Position numbers and translations under genes: made by a program. From CAYPPG01 sp964412555 (GTDB lineage: Bacteria > Hinthialibacterota > Hinthialibacteria > Hinthialibacterales > Hinthialibacteraceae), in the NCBI GenBank assembly GCA_964412555.1, contig CAYPPG010000102.1:1-18441 (forward strand): a stretch of DNA of 18,441 nucleotides. The letters run 5' to 3'. Each line of letters begins with the position of its first letter. Positions within the stretch are counted from its first letter, which is position 1. The notes beneath the pieces were generated by a model. The model worked only from the letters and a program-made list of their open reading frames with translations. It was not told the DNA's origin and did not search any database. Positions 5,875 to 15,700 of the stretch are shown here, one piece after another.

Positions 5875-8874
5875 ATGCCCATGCAGTTCTTCTTTCTCTT
5901 CTTTGTTTTCATTTTCGGTTGGTGTATAGAGTGCCGGGCGGAGCGATTTCCGGTTTGGCGGTTTTGGACAGCCGCCGATGGTTTTGAAGAATCGAATTGT
6001 GCCAGTGTCAGCATCACTTCGGACGGCCGGGTATTGGTCAATCATGGTGGCGTCAGGCAAATGAGCATTCTTGACGGCTATCACATACACAAAATCCCGT
6101 CTCCCAGTCCACATGTTCGTGTGTATGAAGGACCTCAGGGGAATCTGTGGGCGTTTTCATCGGTTTTTTTAAGTAAAAAACTGTGCGGTTTCACAACATA
6201 TGATCCTGCAAAAAAACAATGGATTGAATTTCTTCTCCCTGGTTTAGACAATATACTCTTTGGTCCTGGTGCATGGAGATTTGCGTCTATCCAACCCCAT
6301 TACCTTCTTTTTGCAGTAGATGACCATGTGCAATCTTTTGATACACGAACCAGAAAAACGGAAAATGTCATTCCTGTATCTGAAACCAAGAACACAAAAT
6401 TTACTTATGCGGTATCTCCGTCGAAAGAAGGGGGAGCGTGGGTATCCGGAGACAAAAGTGTTCTTCACGTCCAGCGTCAGGAAAGGGATATTGATCCGTT
6501 TTCTTGGACGGAATTTCCCTATCCGGTGAGCGCCACTTCGCCTTCTGCTTTTCACAACAAAGTGATCGGAACGGATGGCCGTCTTTTTACGATCGAGTAT
6601 CCCCCCTCAGGTCCAAGATCACTCATTCAACTCAATAAAGGAAATTGGGAAACTGTATTCAGCCATGAGACCGTTCACTTTCATTTGGGATGGCAGGATA
6701 CGGCTGGACGCTGTTGGTTGTTTGGGAATGGAATGCGGGATGATTTTCATGTCGTTGAACAAGACCGGATCATGAAAATCGACTCAAATAATTTGATTCC
6801 CATGACTATCCAGTCGTTAGCGCTTCAGGAACAGAACGTTTTTTGGTTAGCGATGCCGTCGGGATTGGCTCGTTATGCCCCTCCGCTATGGCAGGCGCCG
6901 ATTGGGGCGAGTCGATACGATGAAAATCTCTTTACCAGGATTGTGGAAGATTCGCAGGGACATATTTGGTATGCCGGAGTCAGTCTATTGCTTCGTATTT
7001 CAGACGAAGGCGTCAAATCGTATCCTTATCCGAAAGGCAAATTTAGCAGCCCCTTGAATCCCAGAAATTGCGTCGTATTAGCAGATGGAAGTATTCTAAT
7101 GTGCGGAGGAAACATGGAGTATTTCCGATTTCAACCAAATGAAGAAAAATTCGATCTCTACAACCATCCGAAATACTTAGCCGATTCCGTTTGCCCCTAT
7201 GACATCGAAACCGTTTGGACACTAACACGGGATAAGGATAACCGCTATAAAACCTTGGAACTCTATGACGGCGAAACGTTTCAAAAAGTACTCGACGTGC
7301 ATTCCATTCCGGATTTTCCACAATGGATTATCGATATCCATGAAACGAAAAATGGGGATATTTGGTTCGGCCACACTTTAGAAATGGGACCGGGACGAAT
7401 CCGCAAGGGAGAATTCAACATCTTCGGGCCGGAGGATGGGTATCAGGATGTAGGAGCGCCATGCTTTTTAGAGTTGGACAATGGCAACATCTGGGTGGGA
7501 GGACGGAATAGCATCTCGGAATATGACGGAAAACAATGGAAAACGGTTCTTACCAACCTTTGCGCGGTTCCCGACATGATACAAGCGCGAGACGGCAGTA
7601 TCTGGGTGGCCTCGGAGTCCGGTGTTCACCGGCACATCGACGGCTACTGGATCACGTACACACAAGAGCAAGGTCTCCCAGTCGATTTTTGCGCGAATAT
7701 TCACGAAGACCGGCAAGGACGCATCTGGGTTGCAACAACAGGCGGAATCCGCTGTTTCTCTCCGGAGGCGGATCGGGATCCCCCGGAAACGTACTTTGAC
7801 ATTCAACAGAATCCTCAAGAAGTAGGCCCCCATGGGAAGGCAACATTCGTTTTTTCAGGGATCGATAAATGGAAATATACCCCCAAAAATCAATTGTATT
7901 ATTCTCACCGCATCGATGACGGTCCGTGGAGCACCTTCGATTTGTCAACCGTTGCCGTTTATTCGAACTTGGCAGCGGGCAATCATTGGTTTGAAGTGCA
8001 CGCGATGGATTGCAATCTGAATGTCGATCCCACGCCAATCCGTTTTCCGTTTCAGGTGGTTACGGTTTGGTATAAAGAACCGGTCTTTCTCATTCTGATT
8101 ACGGCAGGAATCTTGATTTTATTTATATCGATTGCTATACACTTGTTCCATCATTTCAATTTGGAAAATGCGGTCAAAGAGCGCACCCGGCATCTACTGG
8201 CTCATCAGAAAAGACTGCAATCGCTTACCGCACAGTTGAGTTTGACGGAAGAACAAGAACGCCGGAAAATCGCCAGTGATCTACACGACCGCATCGGGCA
8301 TGGATTAGCCGCCTGCCGAATGATCATTTCTACAATACAAAGAAAAACCGATGGGAATTCCGCTGAAAATGAGATTCAACAAGCAAAGGAAATCATCACA
8401 CAAACCATTAAAGATACTCGAACACTTACCTTTGAAATCAGCCCCCCGGTGCTTTATGAATTCGGCTTGGGTGCCGCGCTGGAGTGGCTAGTTGAACAAT
8501 TTCAGAATCAATACGGAATGCATATTCAATTCAATGAAGATGCAAACGAAAAGCCTTTACGGGATGATGTGCTTGGCTTCTTGTTTCGATCTGTACGGGA
8601 ATTGCTTTTCAATATTGTAAAGCATGCAAAAACCGACTCGGCGGTCATCTCACTAACGAAAGAAGGGGATCATGTTCAAATCGTCGTAGAAGATCATGGC
8701 ATCGGTTTCGATTACGAAAACTGCTCCAAGTCGGCAAAAGCGAACGGGGGATATGGAATCTTTCGAATCCGGGAGCGAATCGAATATTTGAATGGTACGT
8801 TCCTTTGCGAATCCCCTCCGCAGGGAGGGACGAGAATCGTCATTCAGCTCCCCCTTTCGGGAATTGAGAAATAG
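5875..8874 (+). CDS. Membrane sensor histidine kinase with periplasmic propeller
   Basis: 999-residue kinase, NarL-family (HisKA_3). A signal peptide (residues 1-21) exports a large sensor region of repeated beta-propeller blades (about 25-630) with the two-component propeller signature 'GxIWVA' (NGDIWFG 493-499, NGNIWVG 536-542, DGSIWVA 573-579, QGRIWVA 614-620). A Y_Y_Y-type beta-sandwich follows (about 635-730), then one transmembrane helix (737-757) and a short coiled linker. The dimerisation helix has phospho-acceptor H804 in ASDLHDRIGHGLAA. The HATPase domain has N-box N913 (ELLFNIVKHAK), VEDHGIGFD (938-946) and GGYGIFRIRER (958-968). All catalytic boxes are intact. The start is uncertain between ATG 5875 and 5881; neither has a good Shine-Dalgarno. 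It is followed 98 bp later by its likely partner regulator. The sensor architecture is that of polysaccharide-sensing regulators in Bacteroidetes; the ligand here is unknown. Confidence 0.93.
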   Translation: MPMQFFFLFFVFIFGWCIECRAERFPVWRFWTAADGFEESNCASVSITSDGRVLVNHGGVRQMSILDGYHIHKIPSPSPHVRVYEGPQGNLWAFSSVFLSKKLCGFTTYDPAKKQWIEFLLPGLDNILFGPGAWRFASIQPHYLLFAVDDHVQSFDTRTRKTENVIPVSETKNTKFTYAVSPSKEGGAWVSGDKSVLHVQRQERDIDPFSWTEFPYPVSATSPSAFHNKVIGTDGRLFTIEYPPSGPRSLIQLNKGNWETVFSHETVHFHLGWQDTAGRCWLFGNGMRDDFHVVEQDRIMKIDSNNLIPMTIQSLALQEQNVFWLAMPSGLARYAPPLWQAPIGASRYDENLFTRIVEDSQGHIWYAGVSLLLRISDEGVKSYPYPKGKFSSPLNPRNCVVLADGSILMCGGNMEYFRFQPNEEKFDLYNHPKYLADSVCPYDIETVWTLTRDKDNRYKTLELYDGETFQKVLDVHSIPDFPQWIIDIHETKNGDIWFGHTLEMGPGRIRKGEFNIFGPEDGYQDVGAPCFLELDNGNIWVGGRNSISEYDGKQWKTVLTNLCAVPDMIQARDGSIWVASESGVHRHIDGYWITYTQEQGLPVDFCANIHEDRQGRIWVATTGGIRCFSPEADRDPPETYFDIQQNPQEVGPHGKATFVFSGIDKWKYTPKNQLYYSHRIDDGPWSTFDLSTVAVYSNLAAGNHWFEVHAMDCNLNVDPTPIRFPFQVVTVWYKEPVFLILITAGILILFISIAIHLFHHFNLENAVKERTRHLLAHQKRLQSLTAQLSLTEEQERRKIASDLHDRIGHGLAACRMIISTIQRKTDGNSAENEIQQAKEIITQTIKDTRTLTFEISPPVLYEFGLGAALEWLVEQFQNQYGMHIQFNEDANEKPLRDDVLGFLFRSVRELLFNIVKHAKTDSAVISLTKEGDHVQIVVEDHGIGFDYENCSKSAKANGGYGIFRIRERIEYLNGTFLCESPPQGGTRIVIQLPLSGIEK

Positions 8875-8972
8875 GGAAAGGATACGGTGGAATAGGGATT
8901 TCCCTACTATTCCAATTGACTCGTTCCTTTATACTTTGAAGATTCATTCTCATCTCGAAGAAAGAAAACAAT

Positions 8973-9626
8973 ATGAATACCACTGTGTTATTGGCGGATG
9001 ATCACGCGTTAACCCGTACCGGAGTGAAGCAAACCGTTGAATCCGAAATGGGATATACTATCATTGCCGAAGCGGAAAATGGACGTGAAGCAGTCGACAT
9101 GGCCCGTACACACCATCCCGATATTGTGATCCTGGATATCAGCATGCCCGAATTGAATGGCATCGATGCGGCCCATCAAATTTTGGAAGAATATCCCAGG
9201 ACGAAAATCATTATTCTTTCTATGCATTCCGATAAACACTATGTACAACGGGCGCTCCATGCCGGTGTTTCCGGCTATCTTTTGAAAGAATGCGCTATCG
9301 ATGAGGTTGTTTTGGCCTTGAAACATGTGAGCCGCGGCAACTTTTTTATCAGTCCTGAAATTACCGGTGTGGTGATCGATGGTTTTCGCTATCCGGATTC
9401 CAACGATACCATTTTTGCATCCCACCGCCAATTAACCCCACGTGAACGGGAGGTTTTGCAAATGGTGGCGGAAGGAAAAACCACCAAAGAGATCGCAGAC
9501 GTGACTTATGTAAGTGTGAAAACTGTCGAAGCCCGCCGAAGGCAAATCATGGAGAAACTCGACCTTCATTCGATTGCCGAATTGACGAAATATGCGATCA
9601 AAGAGGGCATAACCTCTTTGGACTAA
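8973..9626 (+). CDS. NarL/FixJ-family response regulator
   Basis: 217-residue transcription factor with a receiver domain (1-120) and a LuxR-type helix-turn-helix (about 154-206). Receiver residues are D9 and D10 (acid pocket), phospho-acceptor D55 in VILDISMPELNG, S83 in ILSMHSD and K105 in YLLKE. The output domain shows the canonical LTPREREVLQMVAEGKTTKE and VSVKTVEARRRQIMEKL. It is the expected partner of the HisKA_3 kinase 98 bp upstream on the same strand and is probably co-transcribed with it. The Shine-Dalgarno is weak (AAGAAAG region before the ATG). Its target promoter cannot be read from the sequence; the secreted-protein operon downstream is the obvious candidate by position only. 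Confidence 0.95.
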   Translation: MNTTVLLADDHALTRTGVKQTVESEMGYTIIAEAENGREAVDMARTHHPDIVILDISMPELNGIDAAHQILEEYPRTKIIILSMHSDKHYVQRALHAGVSGYLLKECAIDEVVLALKHVSRGNFFISPEITGVVIDGFRYPDSNDTIFASHRQLTPREREVLQMVAEGKTTKEIADVTYVSVKTVEARRRQIMEKLDLHSIAELTKYAIKEGITSLD

Positions 9627-9780
9627 TAAACCGATAGCCTTTCCCTTGCCGGATTCTAGGGTTTTCCCGTCTATCTTCGACGGAAGTATTTCCATATCAT
9701 TTTGAAAACAAGAAGTTGGAGGTTACCTCATGAACAGCGGGATATGTTATCCCCTTTCTAACTCCCCCAAGAAGGACGGG
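9627..9780. other. Spacer between response regulator and repeat array
   Basis: No convincing gene. It contains three small inverted repeats. CCGTC/GACGG (9667-9683) lies just after the regulator and may be a weak transcription stop, without a clear T-tract. GGGATA-TGT-TATCCC (9739-9753) is followed by CTTTCT. CTCCC/GGGAG (9762-9782) lies at the edge of the repeat array. A GGAGG 7 nt before an ATG at 9730 opens a frame that runs straight into the tandem repeats. Confidence 0.5.
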
Positions 9781-10306
9781 AGGAACCACCCTGAAAAAGT
9801 GACAGACAATAGCCAGTGGGCAACGCCCCTGGACAACGTAAACCGACAAAAGGAAACAGCCCTGAATGGGCGAAAGACAATAGCCAGCGGGCAACGCCCC
9901 TGGACAAATTAAACCAACAACAGGAAACAGCCCTGAATGGGCGAAAGACGATAGCCAGCGGGCAACGCCCCTGGACAAATTAANNNNNNNNNNNNNNNNN
10001 NNNNNNNNNNNNNNNNNNNNNNNNNNNNNNNNNNNNNNNNNNNNNNNNNNNNNNNNNNNNNNNNNNNNNNNNNNNNNNNNNNNACGCCCCTGGACAACTT
10101 AAACCAACAAAAGGAAATAGCCCTGAATGGGCGAAAGACGATAGCCAGCGGGCAACGCCCCTGGACAAATTAAACCAACAACAGGAAACAGCCCTGAATG
10201 GGCGAAAGACGATAGCCAGCGGGCAACGCCCCTGGACAACTTAAACCAACAAAAGGAAATAGCCCTGAATGGGCGAAAGATGATAATCAGCGGGTAACCC
10301 TTAAAA
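9781..10306. repeat. Tandem array of 71-bp hairpin repeats, split by a gap
   Basis: Unit starts (AGGAAA...) are at 9781 (divergent, 1 nt short), 9851, 9922, then after the N gap 10112, 10183 and 10254. The last copy decays after about 40 bases. Each unit contains GCCC-TGAAT-GGGC and a longer hairpin CCAG(C)GGGC-AAC-GCCCCTGG, eight paired bases with one bulge. The stem is kept in the divergent first unit (bulged C replaced by T) and partly in the last one. The 3' part of the unit has two versions (ACAAATT...ACAACAGGAAACAG and ACAACTT...ACAAAAGGAAATAG), which alternate after the gap. There are no variable spacers, so this is not a CRISPR. It resembles REP/BIME-like intergenic arrays. Confidence 0.9.
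9984..10083. other. Assembly gap (100 N)
   Basis: Exactly 100 N, the conventional filler for a gap of unknown size, inside the 71-bp repeat array. The flanking repeat phases (unit position 62 before the gap, 44 after it) are incompatible with 100 missing bases. Confidence 0.98.
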
Positions 10307-10334
10307 AATGTAAAGAAAGGTTAAGTAAGAAATA

Positions 10335-12797
10335 ATGAATACAAGCAAACGATTAGGTTTTTCTTTAATTGTTGTATTACTCGTGCACACAGGATACGCA
10401 CAACCCCAACCCATCGGCATATTCGACAATCACGCCGATATCGGCGCAGTTTCGGCTCCGGGCGAAGCAACGTACAACCCCGATCAGAAGGAATATGAAA
10501 TAAAAGGAAGCGGAAGTGACATCTGGGGGAATTCCGATGAATTCCATTTTGTGTACAAGGAACTCTCCGGAAATTTCCGTTTGCGCGGAACGATGCTCGT
10601 GTACAATGAAGACGGTACCAGCGATTGGGCGAAAGCGGTGTTGATGATCCGAAATACATTAGACACCAATTCATCGTTCTTCGATGTCTTGGTTCGTTCT
10701 CGCGATCAGAAGGCGATGTTTCAGCATCGCGCGTTTCCTTCCAATGAGGCAATTGCTGGATTATTTGTACCCGATACACTCCACGATGCTCAATTTGAAC
10801 TGATTCGCATCGGGAATACGGTTCAAGGATTTTATATTGATCCCACTACCGGTGAATCCGTTCTTTACGATACAAAAAAGATTGAATTAGAAGAGCTTGT
10901 CTATGCCGGCTTGGGCGTGACGTCCCACGATGACGGCGCTTATGCGACCGGTGTGTTTACCGATGTGGTTTTGGAAGCAATTCCTGCAGCCGGTGTACGG
11001 GAATTATCGCATGTTTTATATACTCCCTTGGAACCGATTCAAGCTTCGATTGAGTTGAGTGGAGAATCGGGCGAAATTACCGTTCAAGAAAATCCTCCCG
11101 AAGACTGGCAGATCACGGACATTTCCGATGGCGGTATATTTCAAAACGGCACAATTACATGGGAACTCCCCGATTTTATCGGTTCTCAAACGTTGACCTA
11201 TATGGCAACACCTCCGGAAGGATTCAGTGAGAATGCTCAGTTTAACGGGGCGGTCAACGGGTTTGACATCATCGGGGATTCAACCTTATCGAAGCAACAG
11301 GCTCTCGGGATATTCACAGCCCATCAAGATATAGGAAATGTCATGGCCGCTGGATCGGCCGAATACCATCCCGATGACGGTACGTATATTCTGACGGGCA
11401 GCGGAGAAGGAATCTGGTCTCAGTCCGATGAATTTTATTTTGCTTACCTCGAAATGAATGAGAATTTTAAACTGCTTGCGAATATAACCCCTGAATACAT
11501 TGACACCCAAAAGGCCTGGAGCATGGCCGGCCTTATGGTTCGCAACACCCTCGCGCCAAACGATCTCTATTTTGGATTCGGACTGCGTGCCAAGGAATTC
11601 ATGGCGGAAGCACAATATCGGGCTACCGTGAACGGAACGGCCGGTTTCTCCAATCTATTACAATCCCATCATCATGATCACCGTTTGGAAGTGGTGCGAA
11701 CCGGCAATTATATGAGCGCCTACTATTACGATGCCGGCACAGGTGAACGGATTTTGTTCAAGCAAGAGAAAATCGAATGTGAGGATCCGGTGTATACAGG
11801 ATTCTATGTCACATCGTATGATGACGGACACTATGCGAAAGGTACTTTCCAGGATGTCCAATTGACGCCCTTGCCGCCTTCAGCCGAACGCATTGTTCCA
11901 CAAACCTCATTTTCACCCAATGAGCCTGTTGAGGTTTCTTTGAATCTTTTCGGTACGGGAGACGCAATCAGGATAGAGGAACATCTTCCGGAAGGATGGA
12001 ACACCGAAAATATTTCCCATGAGGGGAGTACCACAGATGGAACGATCACCTGGTCCTTACCGGCCGTATCGGGAGATGAAGAACTGACCTACACCGCGAT
12101 TCCTCCGAGTACAGCAACAGAAGATGCGGTATTTCGAGGATTTGTCGGGGAGTTGGAAATCAACGGCGTAAAAAGCCTTCCTTTTTTGAAACAAGTCGGT
12201 GCATTTGAGAATTACGCCGATGTTGGAAAACCTTCACCCCCTGGAACGATTGAATATGATCCGGAGACCGGAGAATATGTGATGTTCGCAGGCGGGAAGG
12301 ATCTATTGGCAACGGATTATTTCTTCGTTTATTCCGAAGTGGCCGGTGATTTCCGTCTGCGTGCGAAAGTTGTGGCGGAGAACCGAAACGCAAGCGCCTG
12401 GGGAGTAGCCGGAATTGGGGTATATGATGAACTTGTTCCGGCCCCGATTGCCTACGCAGCCGTCGTGCGTTCCAATGCAATGAACCGAAATGCGGGATAT
12501 GCCTATCGCACCACTCCCGGCAGCATCTTTGGCGGTTCAATCGACCTTCTCAAATCAACCGTCCAAGATGGCCAACTCGAACTGATCCGCCGGGGAAATG
12601 AAATCACCATGAACTATTTCAACATACAAACCAACAAATGGACACAGGCGAACAAAAGTGTCTTGAATTTCACCGATCCCGTCTATGTCGGTTTGGTCAG
12701 CGGCTCTGGGAAACCCGGCGCGTTTTATGAAGTGCATTATACGAATGTCGAATTCGAGGTGGAGACAACGGAGGTTTCAGAATGGCAGTTGTATTGA
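10335..12797 (+). CDS. Secreted protein with three DUF1349-like beta-sandwich repeats
   Basis: 820 residues with a signal peptide (1-22, cleavage near YA-QPQP). Three homologous units of about 190 residues lie at about 27-216, 323-512 and 620-810. They share an opening G-F-x-x-H-x-D-I-G-x-x-x-x-x-G, a Y-x-x-x-G-S-G-x-x-I-W core, a D-x-F-x-F-x-Y strand, an M-I-R-N-T-L turn and an R-x-G-N strand, a pattern like the concanavalin-type DUF1349 fold. Units 1 and 2 are each followed by an all-beta linker of about 100 residues (218-317, 514-615) with the repeated phrase 'PExW...IS.xG...xGTITWxLP...LTYxAxPP'. Unit 3 has lost the IW motif and is more divergent. There is no dockerin and no catalytic motif, so it probably binds glycans or another surface. 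Its 3' end overlaps the next gene by 16 bp. Confidence 0.85.
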   Translation: MNTSKRLGFSLIVVLLVHTGYAQPQPIGIFDNHADIGAVSAPGEATYNPDQKEYEIKGSGSDIWGNSDEFHFVYKELSGNFRLRGTMLVYNEDGTSDWAKAVLMIRNTLDTNSSFFDVLVRSRDQKAMFQHRAFPSNEAIAGLFVPDTLHDAQFELIRIGNTVQGFYIDPTTGESVLYDTKKIELEELVYAGLGVTSHDDGAYATGVFTDVVLEAIPAAGVRELSHVLYTPLEPIQASIELSGESGEITVQENPPEDWQITDISDGGIFQNGTITWELPDFIGSQTLTYMATPPEGFSENAQFNGAVNGFDIIGDSTLSKQQALGIFTAHQDIGNVMAAGSAEYHPDDGTYILTGSGEGIWSQSDEFYFAYLEMNENFKLLANITPEYIDTQKAWSMAGLMVRNTLAPNDLYFGFGLRAKEFMAEAQYRATVNGTAGFSNLLQSHHHDHRLEVVRTGNYMSAYYYDAGTGERILFKQEKIECEDPVYTGFYVTSYDDGHYAKGTFQDVQLTPLPPSAERIVPQTSFSPNEPVEVSLNLFGTGDAIRIEEHLPEGWNTENISHEGSTTDGTITWSLPAVSGDEELTYTAIPPSTATEDAVFRGFVGELEINGVKSLPFLKQVGAFENYADVGKPSPPGTIEYDPETGEYVMFAGGKDLLATDYFFVYSEVAGDFRLRAKVVAENRNASAWGVAGIGVYDELVPAPIAYAAVVRSNAMNRNAGYAYRTTPGSIFGGSIDLLKSTVQDGQLELIRRGNEITMNYFNIQTNKWTQANKSVLNFTDPVYVGLVSGSGKPGAFYEVHYTNVEFEVETTEVSEWQLY
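12770..12774 (+). promoter_or_regulatory. Strong Shine-Dalgarno inside the upstream gene
   Basis: GGAGG lies 7 nt before ATG 12782, within the last codons of the preceding gene. Together with the 16-bp overlap it points to translational coupling of the first two secreted proteins and fixes the start of the second. Confidence 0.7.
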
Positions 12798-15700
12798 AGA
12801 CGAAGAATTGGCGAACTCATTTTTGTATCTTCCTTTTCTTATTTTTATTTATAGGGGATTCCATTTATAGCCAAGGGATTGAAAACAACGAGAATCAATC
12901 CTCAATGAATTGGTCGGAGGTAAATAAAGAATCCCTCCGAGAAGAATTGATGTTGGAACTTGTTTTGGATAAAGCAGACCAGATGGATCCGGATGAACTG
13001 GCTTCCTCTTTAACAAAATTAGCTGTAATCAAGGAAAATCTGAATCCCAATACCAATGTAACAGAAGGGTCATGGTATGCGGATGAACGAAAATTGTTGT
13101 GGAATATCTACAAAGGCATTGAAATGACCCGACACGCCTTGGTTGTTGGATCTTCCATAGCATTTACAGCAATCGGGAAACCAGAATTGGCCGGCATTGT
13201 ACAAACTGCGAATAGTTCGGCGGAACGTCTAAATGAACTTTTTTTTGGTAAACCGCTAACTGCGGAAGATAGTCCTTATCTGCACACTTCCGATCCGGAA
13301 AATGATAAAAAAGAAATTGTAAGAGAACTTCATCAAGTCAGCCAAGAAAATCCCGATTTCAAACCTTATTTCGAAGAGTTTATGAATGAACTCGATGTAA
13401 AATTAGATGCGAGTCTTGAAGAGTATGCTAGTCACTTTACCGAAACAAATGAGTTGTTAACCAATCTGAAAAATGGTCAAATTGACCAATCAAGATTGTT
13501 GAATCATCTTGATGACAAAATCAATAAAATGAGGAATATGATTTCCGGATTTGAAGAAGAAATCCAAACAATAAACGGTAATATCACTTCTATTCCGAGA
13601 AACATATTGGAAGGGATTGGACCTCAACTCGAATCGACCTTACAAAAAATTGAACAAGAAAAACAAGCCAATCAAACGAAAATCAAAGGAATTCATTCTT
13701 CCATTTCCCTTCTTTCAAAACTCGGTGGCATGTTCGATCCTGATTTAGAACGCCAAATCGATATCATCGGCAACTCGACATATCAATTGACATCTTCACT
13801 GAGCCAATGGCGTCAAAACGTTGATGCTCTTAAATCACTAGATGATGTAAACGATTTTATGGCAGAGGGATTAGGGACGGCTATCCTTACCTCGAATGTC
13901 ATTGGAATCATTGGCAATATCTCGACGCTCTTTCAAGGTAGACAGCCCTCTGCGGAAAGCATGATTTTTGAAAGACTTGCTGCACTGCAACAGCAAATTG
14001 TACACTTAGGGGAAATGATGAATGAACGATTCGATCGTGTCGACACCAGTCTCAGTAAAATATATGACACGATCACAGGTGAATTCGCCGAATTGGATTT
14101 TGAAATCGACGATATTCGAACACGGTTGGGTGAAATCGAATCAAATCTCATTTCCTTTCAAAAAGATGTGTGGCGCTTTGAATATGATGTTTTAACCGGT
14201 TTGCGAGATGGTTTTCGTCGTGAATTCATGGAAAACCGCACGTACATTCTGGAAGATATGATTCGCAATCCGGATAGTTCATTGATTTCTTACCAAGATT
14301 TTATCGATCTATACAAGAACGTCTATTATTATGCCACTCTCCATGCCGGGGACGCGCTGGAAACGGGAAATCCGGCACGCTTGACCGATCTTTCGCGAAT
14401 GGAAGATGATGACGTATATCAGCAATTCGAAGTACTGCCGTTTCATAACAACATCGATTATTTAGCCGCAATCGCGAAACACCGATTTCAAGTGAATAAC
14501 ATCCCGAATCCCAACACTCTTGCGAATCCAATGATATGGGGAAAATCGGTCGAACCGTTTATCAAACTCATTTCTGTCTGGCCGGAACACATTCCGAATG
14601 TAAATGAAAAATCAAAACGAGATATCCGCAATGATATCGCAAACCTCATGCAAAAAGGACAAGATATCAAACAGTTTTGCCGCGCATTGACCTCCATTTC
14701 CGAAGCGAATAACTATACAACAAATCCACACTTTTTCCAACAATTAATTAACAATTACAAGCAACGTATACAAGAATTAGACAATGCTGTTTCGTCTTAT
14801 CAACAACAATATATTTATGAAAACCTGAATGAACGTCATGAGTATACCAATTATTCATTCGATCTGTGGTATGAAGCCAGTGCAAGAAATTCGAATACTT
14901 TACCCACGGATTATGTACCACAACTTCTACCGGTTGAAGTCGCCGATCACGACATATCTTTGGCAACACTTCCTTTCCCCCTCACCGCTTCAGATATCGC
15001 TCAAACAAAGTTAATAAAATACGTCTTGGCTGAGTATTTAGGAATGGGACAATTGAAATGTGTCATTACGGATGCGAAATTTCAGTATCAAGATTATGAA
15101 AAATCAAATTTATATTCTTATGGCGGTTATGCATACCAATACACATATAAGGGAAATTTGCAGATCAATTACAAAATCGAATTTATATCGAATGAAGGCT
15201 ATACTTTCCAGTTAGTATCTGATCAATTTTTATCCTCCAATAATGTTGACTATCATCATTTTGTATTGTCCAACAGTTCACTTTATCCTCATCGTGTTGA
15301 AGAAATCACAACGATAAATCCATACACATATTTGCAAGAAAACTGGGATACCGGTGTACATTTAATGGATACATTTATTTCTCATGTGACACAATCCATT
15401 GTAAATAATCTATCCTTTTACCCAACGGAAATTACCGATTTGATCGATGAAGCGACCTACACGATCCAAAATCTTCGCCCCTATCATATGCCCTCCTCAT
15501 TACCAATCGATATTGCTGACCACTCGACACAACTCCAATCGATTGAATTTCCTCTTCCATTTTGGGACTTACAGGAAACCGATCTATACAATCATGTGAT
15601 GGCAAGTGCTTGTGGGATGGGCCAATTTAAATGTTTGATACGAGAGATCACTTTTTCAAATGAAGAAATTAATGTTACACGAAGCCTTCTAACTTCAAAC

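Noticed and set aside
7468..8038. Overlapping minus-strand frames inside the kinase gene
   Set aside because: They are shadows of the 999-residue kinase frame, whose propeller motifs are continuous through the region.
9667..9683. Rho-independent terminator after the response regulator
   Set aside because: The stem is only 5 bp and no T-tract follows, so it is not called as a terminator.
9697..10168. Minus-strand frames beginning MSRG across the repeat array
   Set aside because: They are translations of the 71-bp repeats and of the N gap, repeat the same peptide, and have no start signals.
9781..10306. CRISPR array
   Set aside because: The whole 71-bp unit repeats with no unique spacers, and no cas genes are present in the window.
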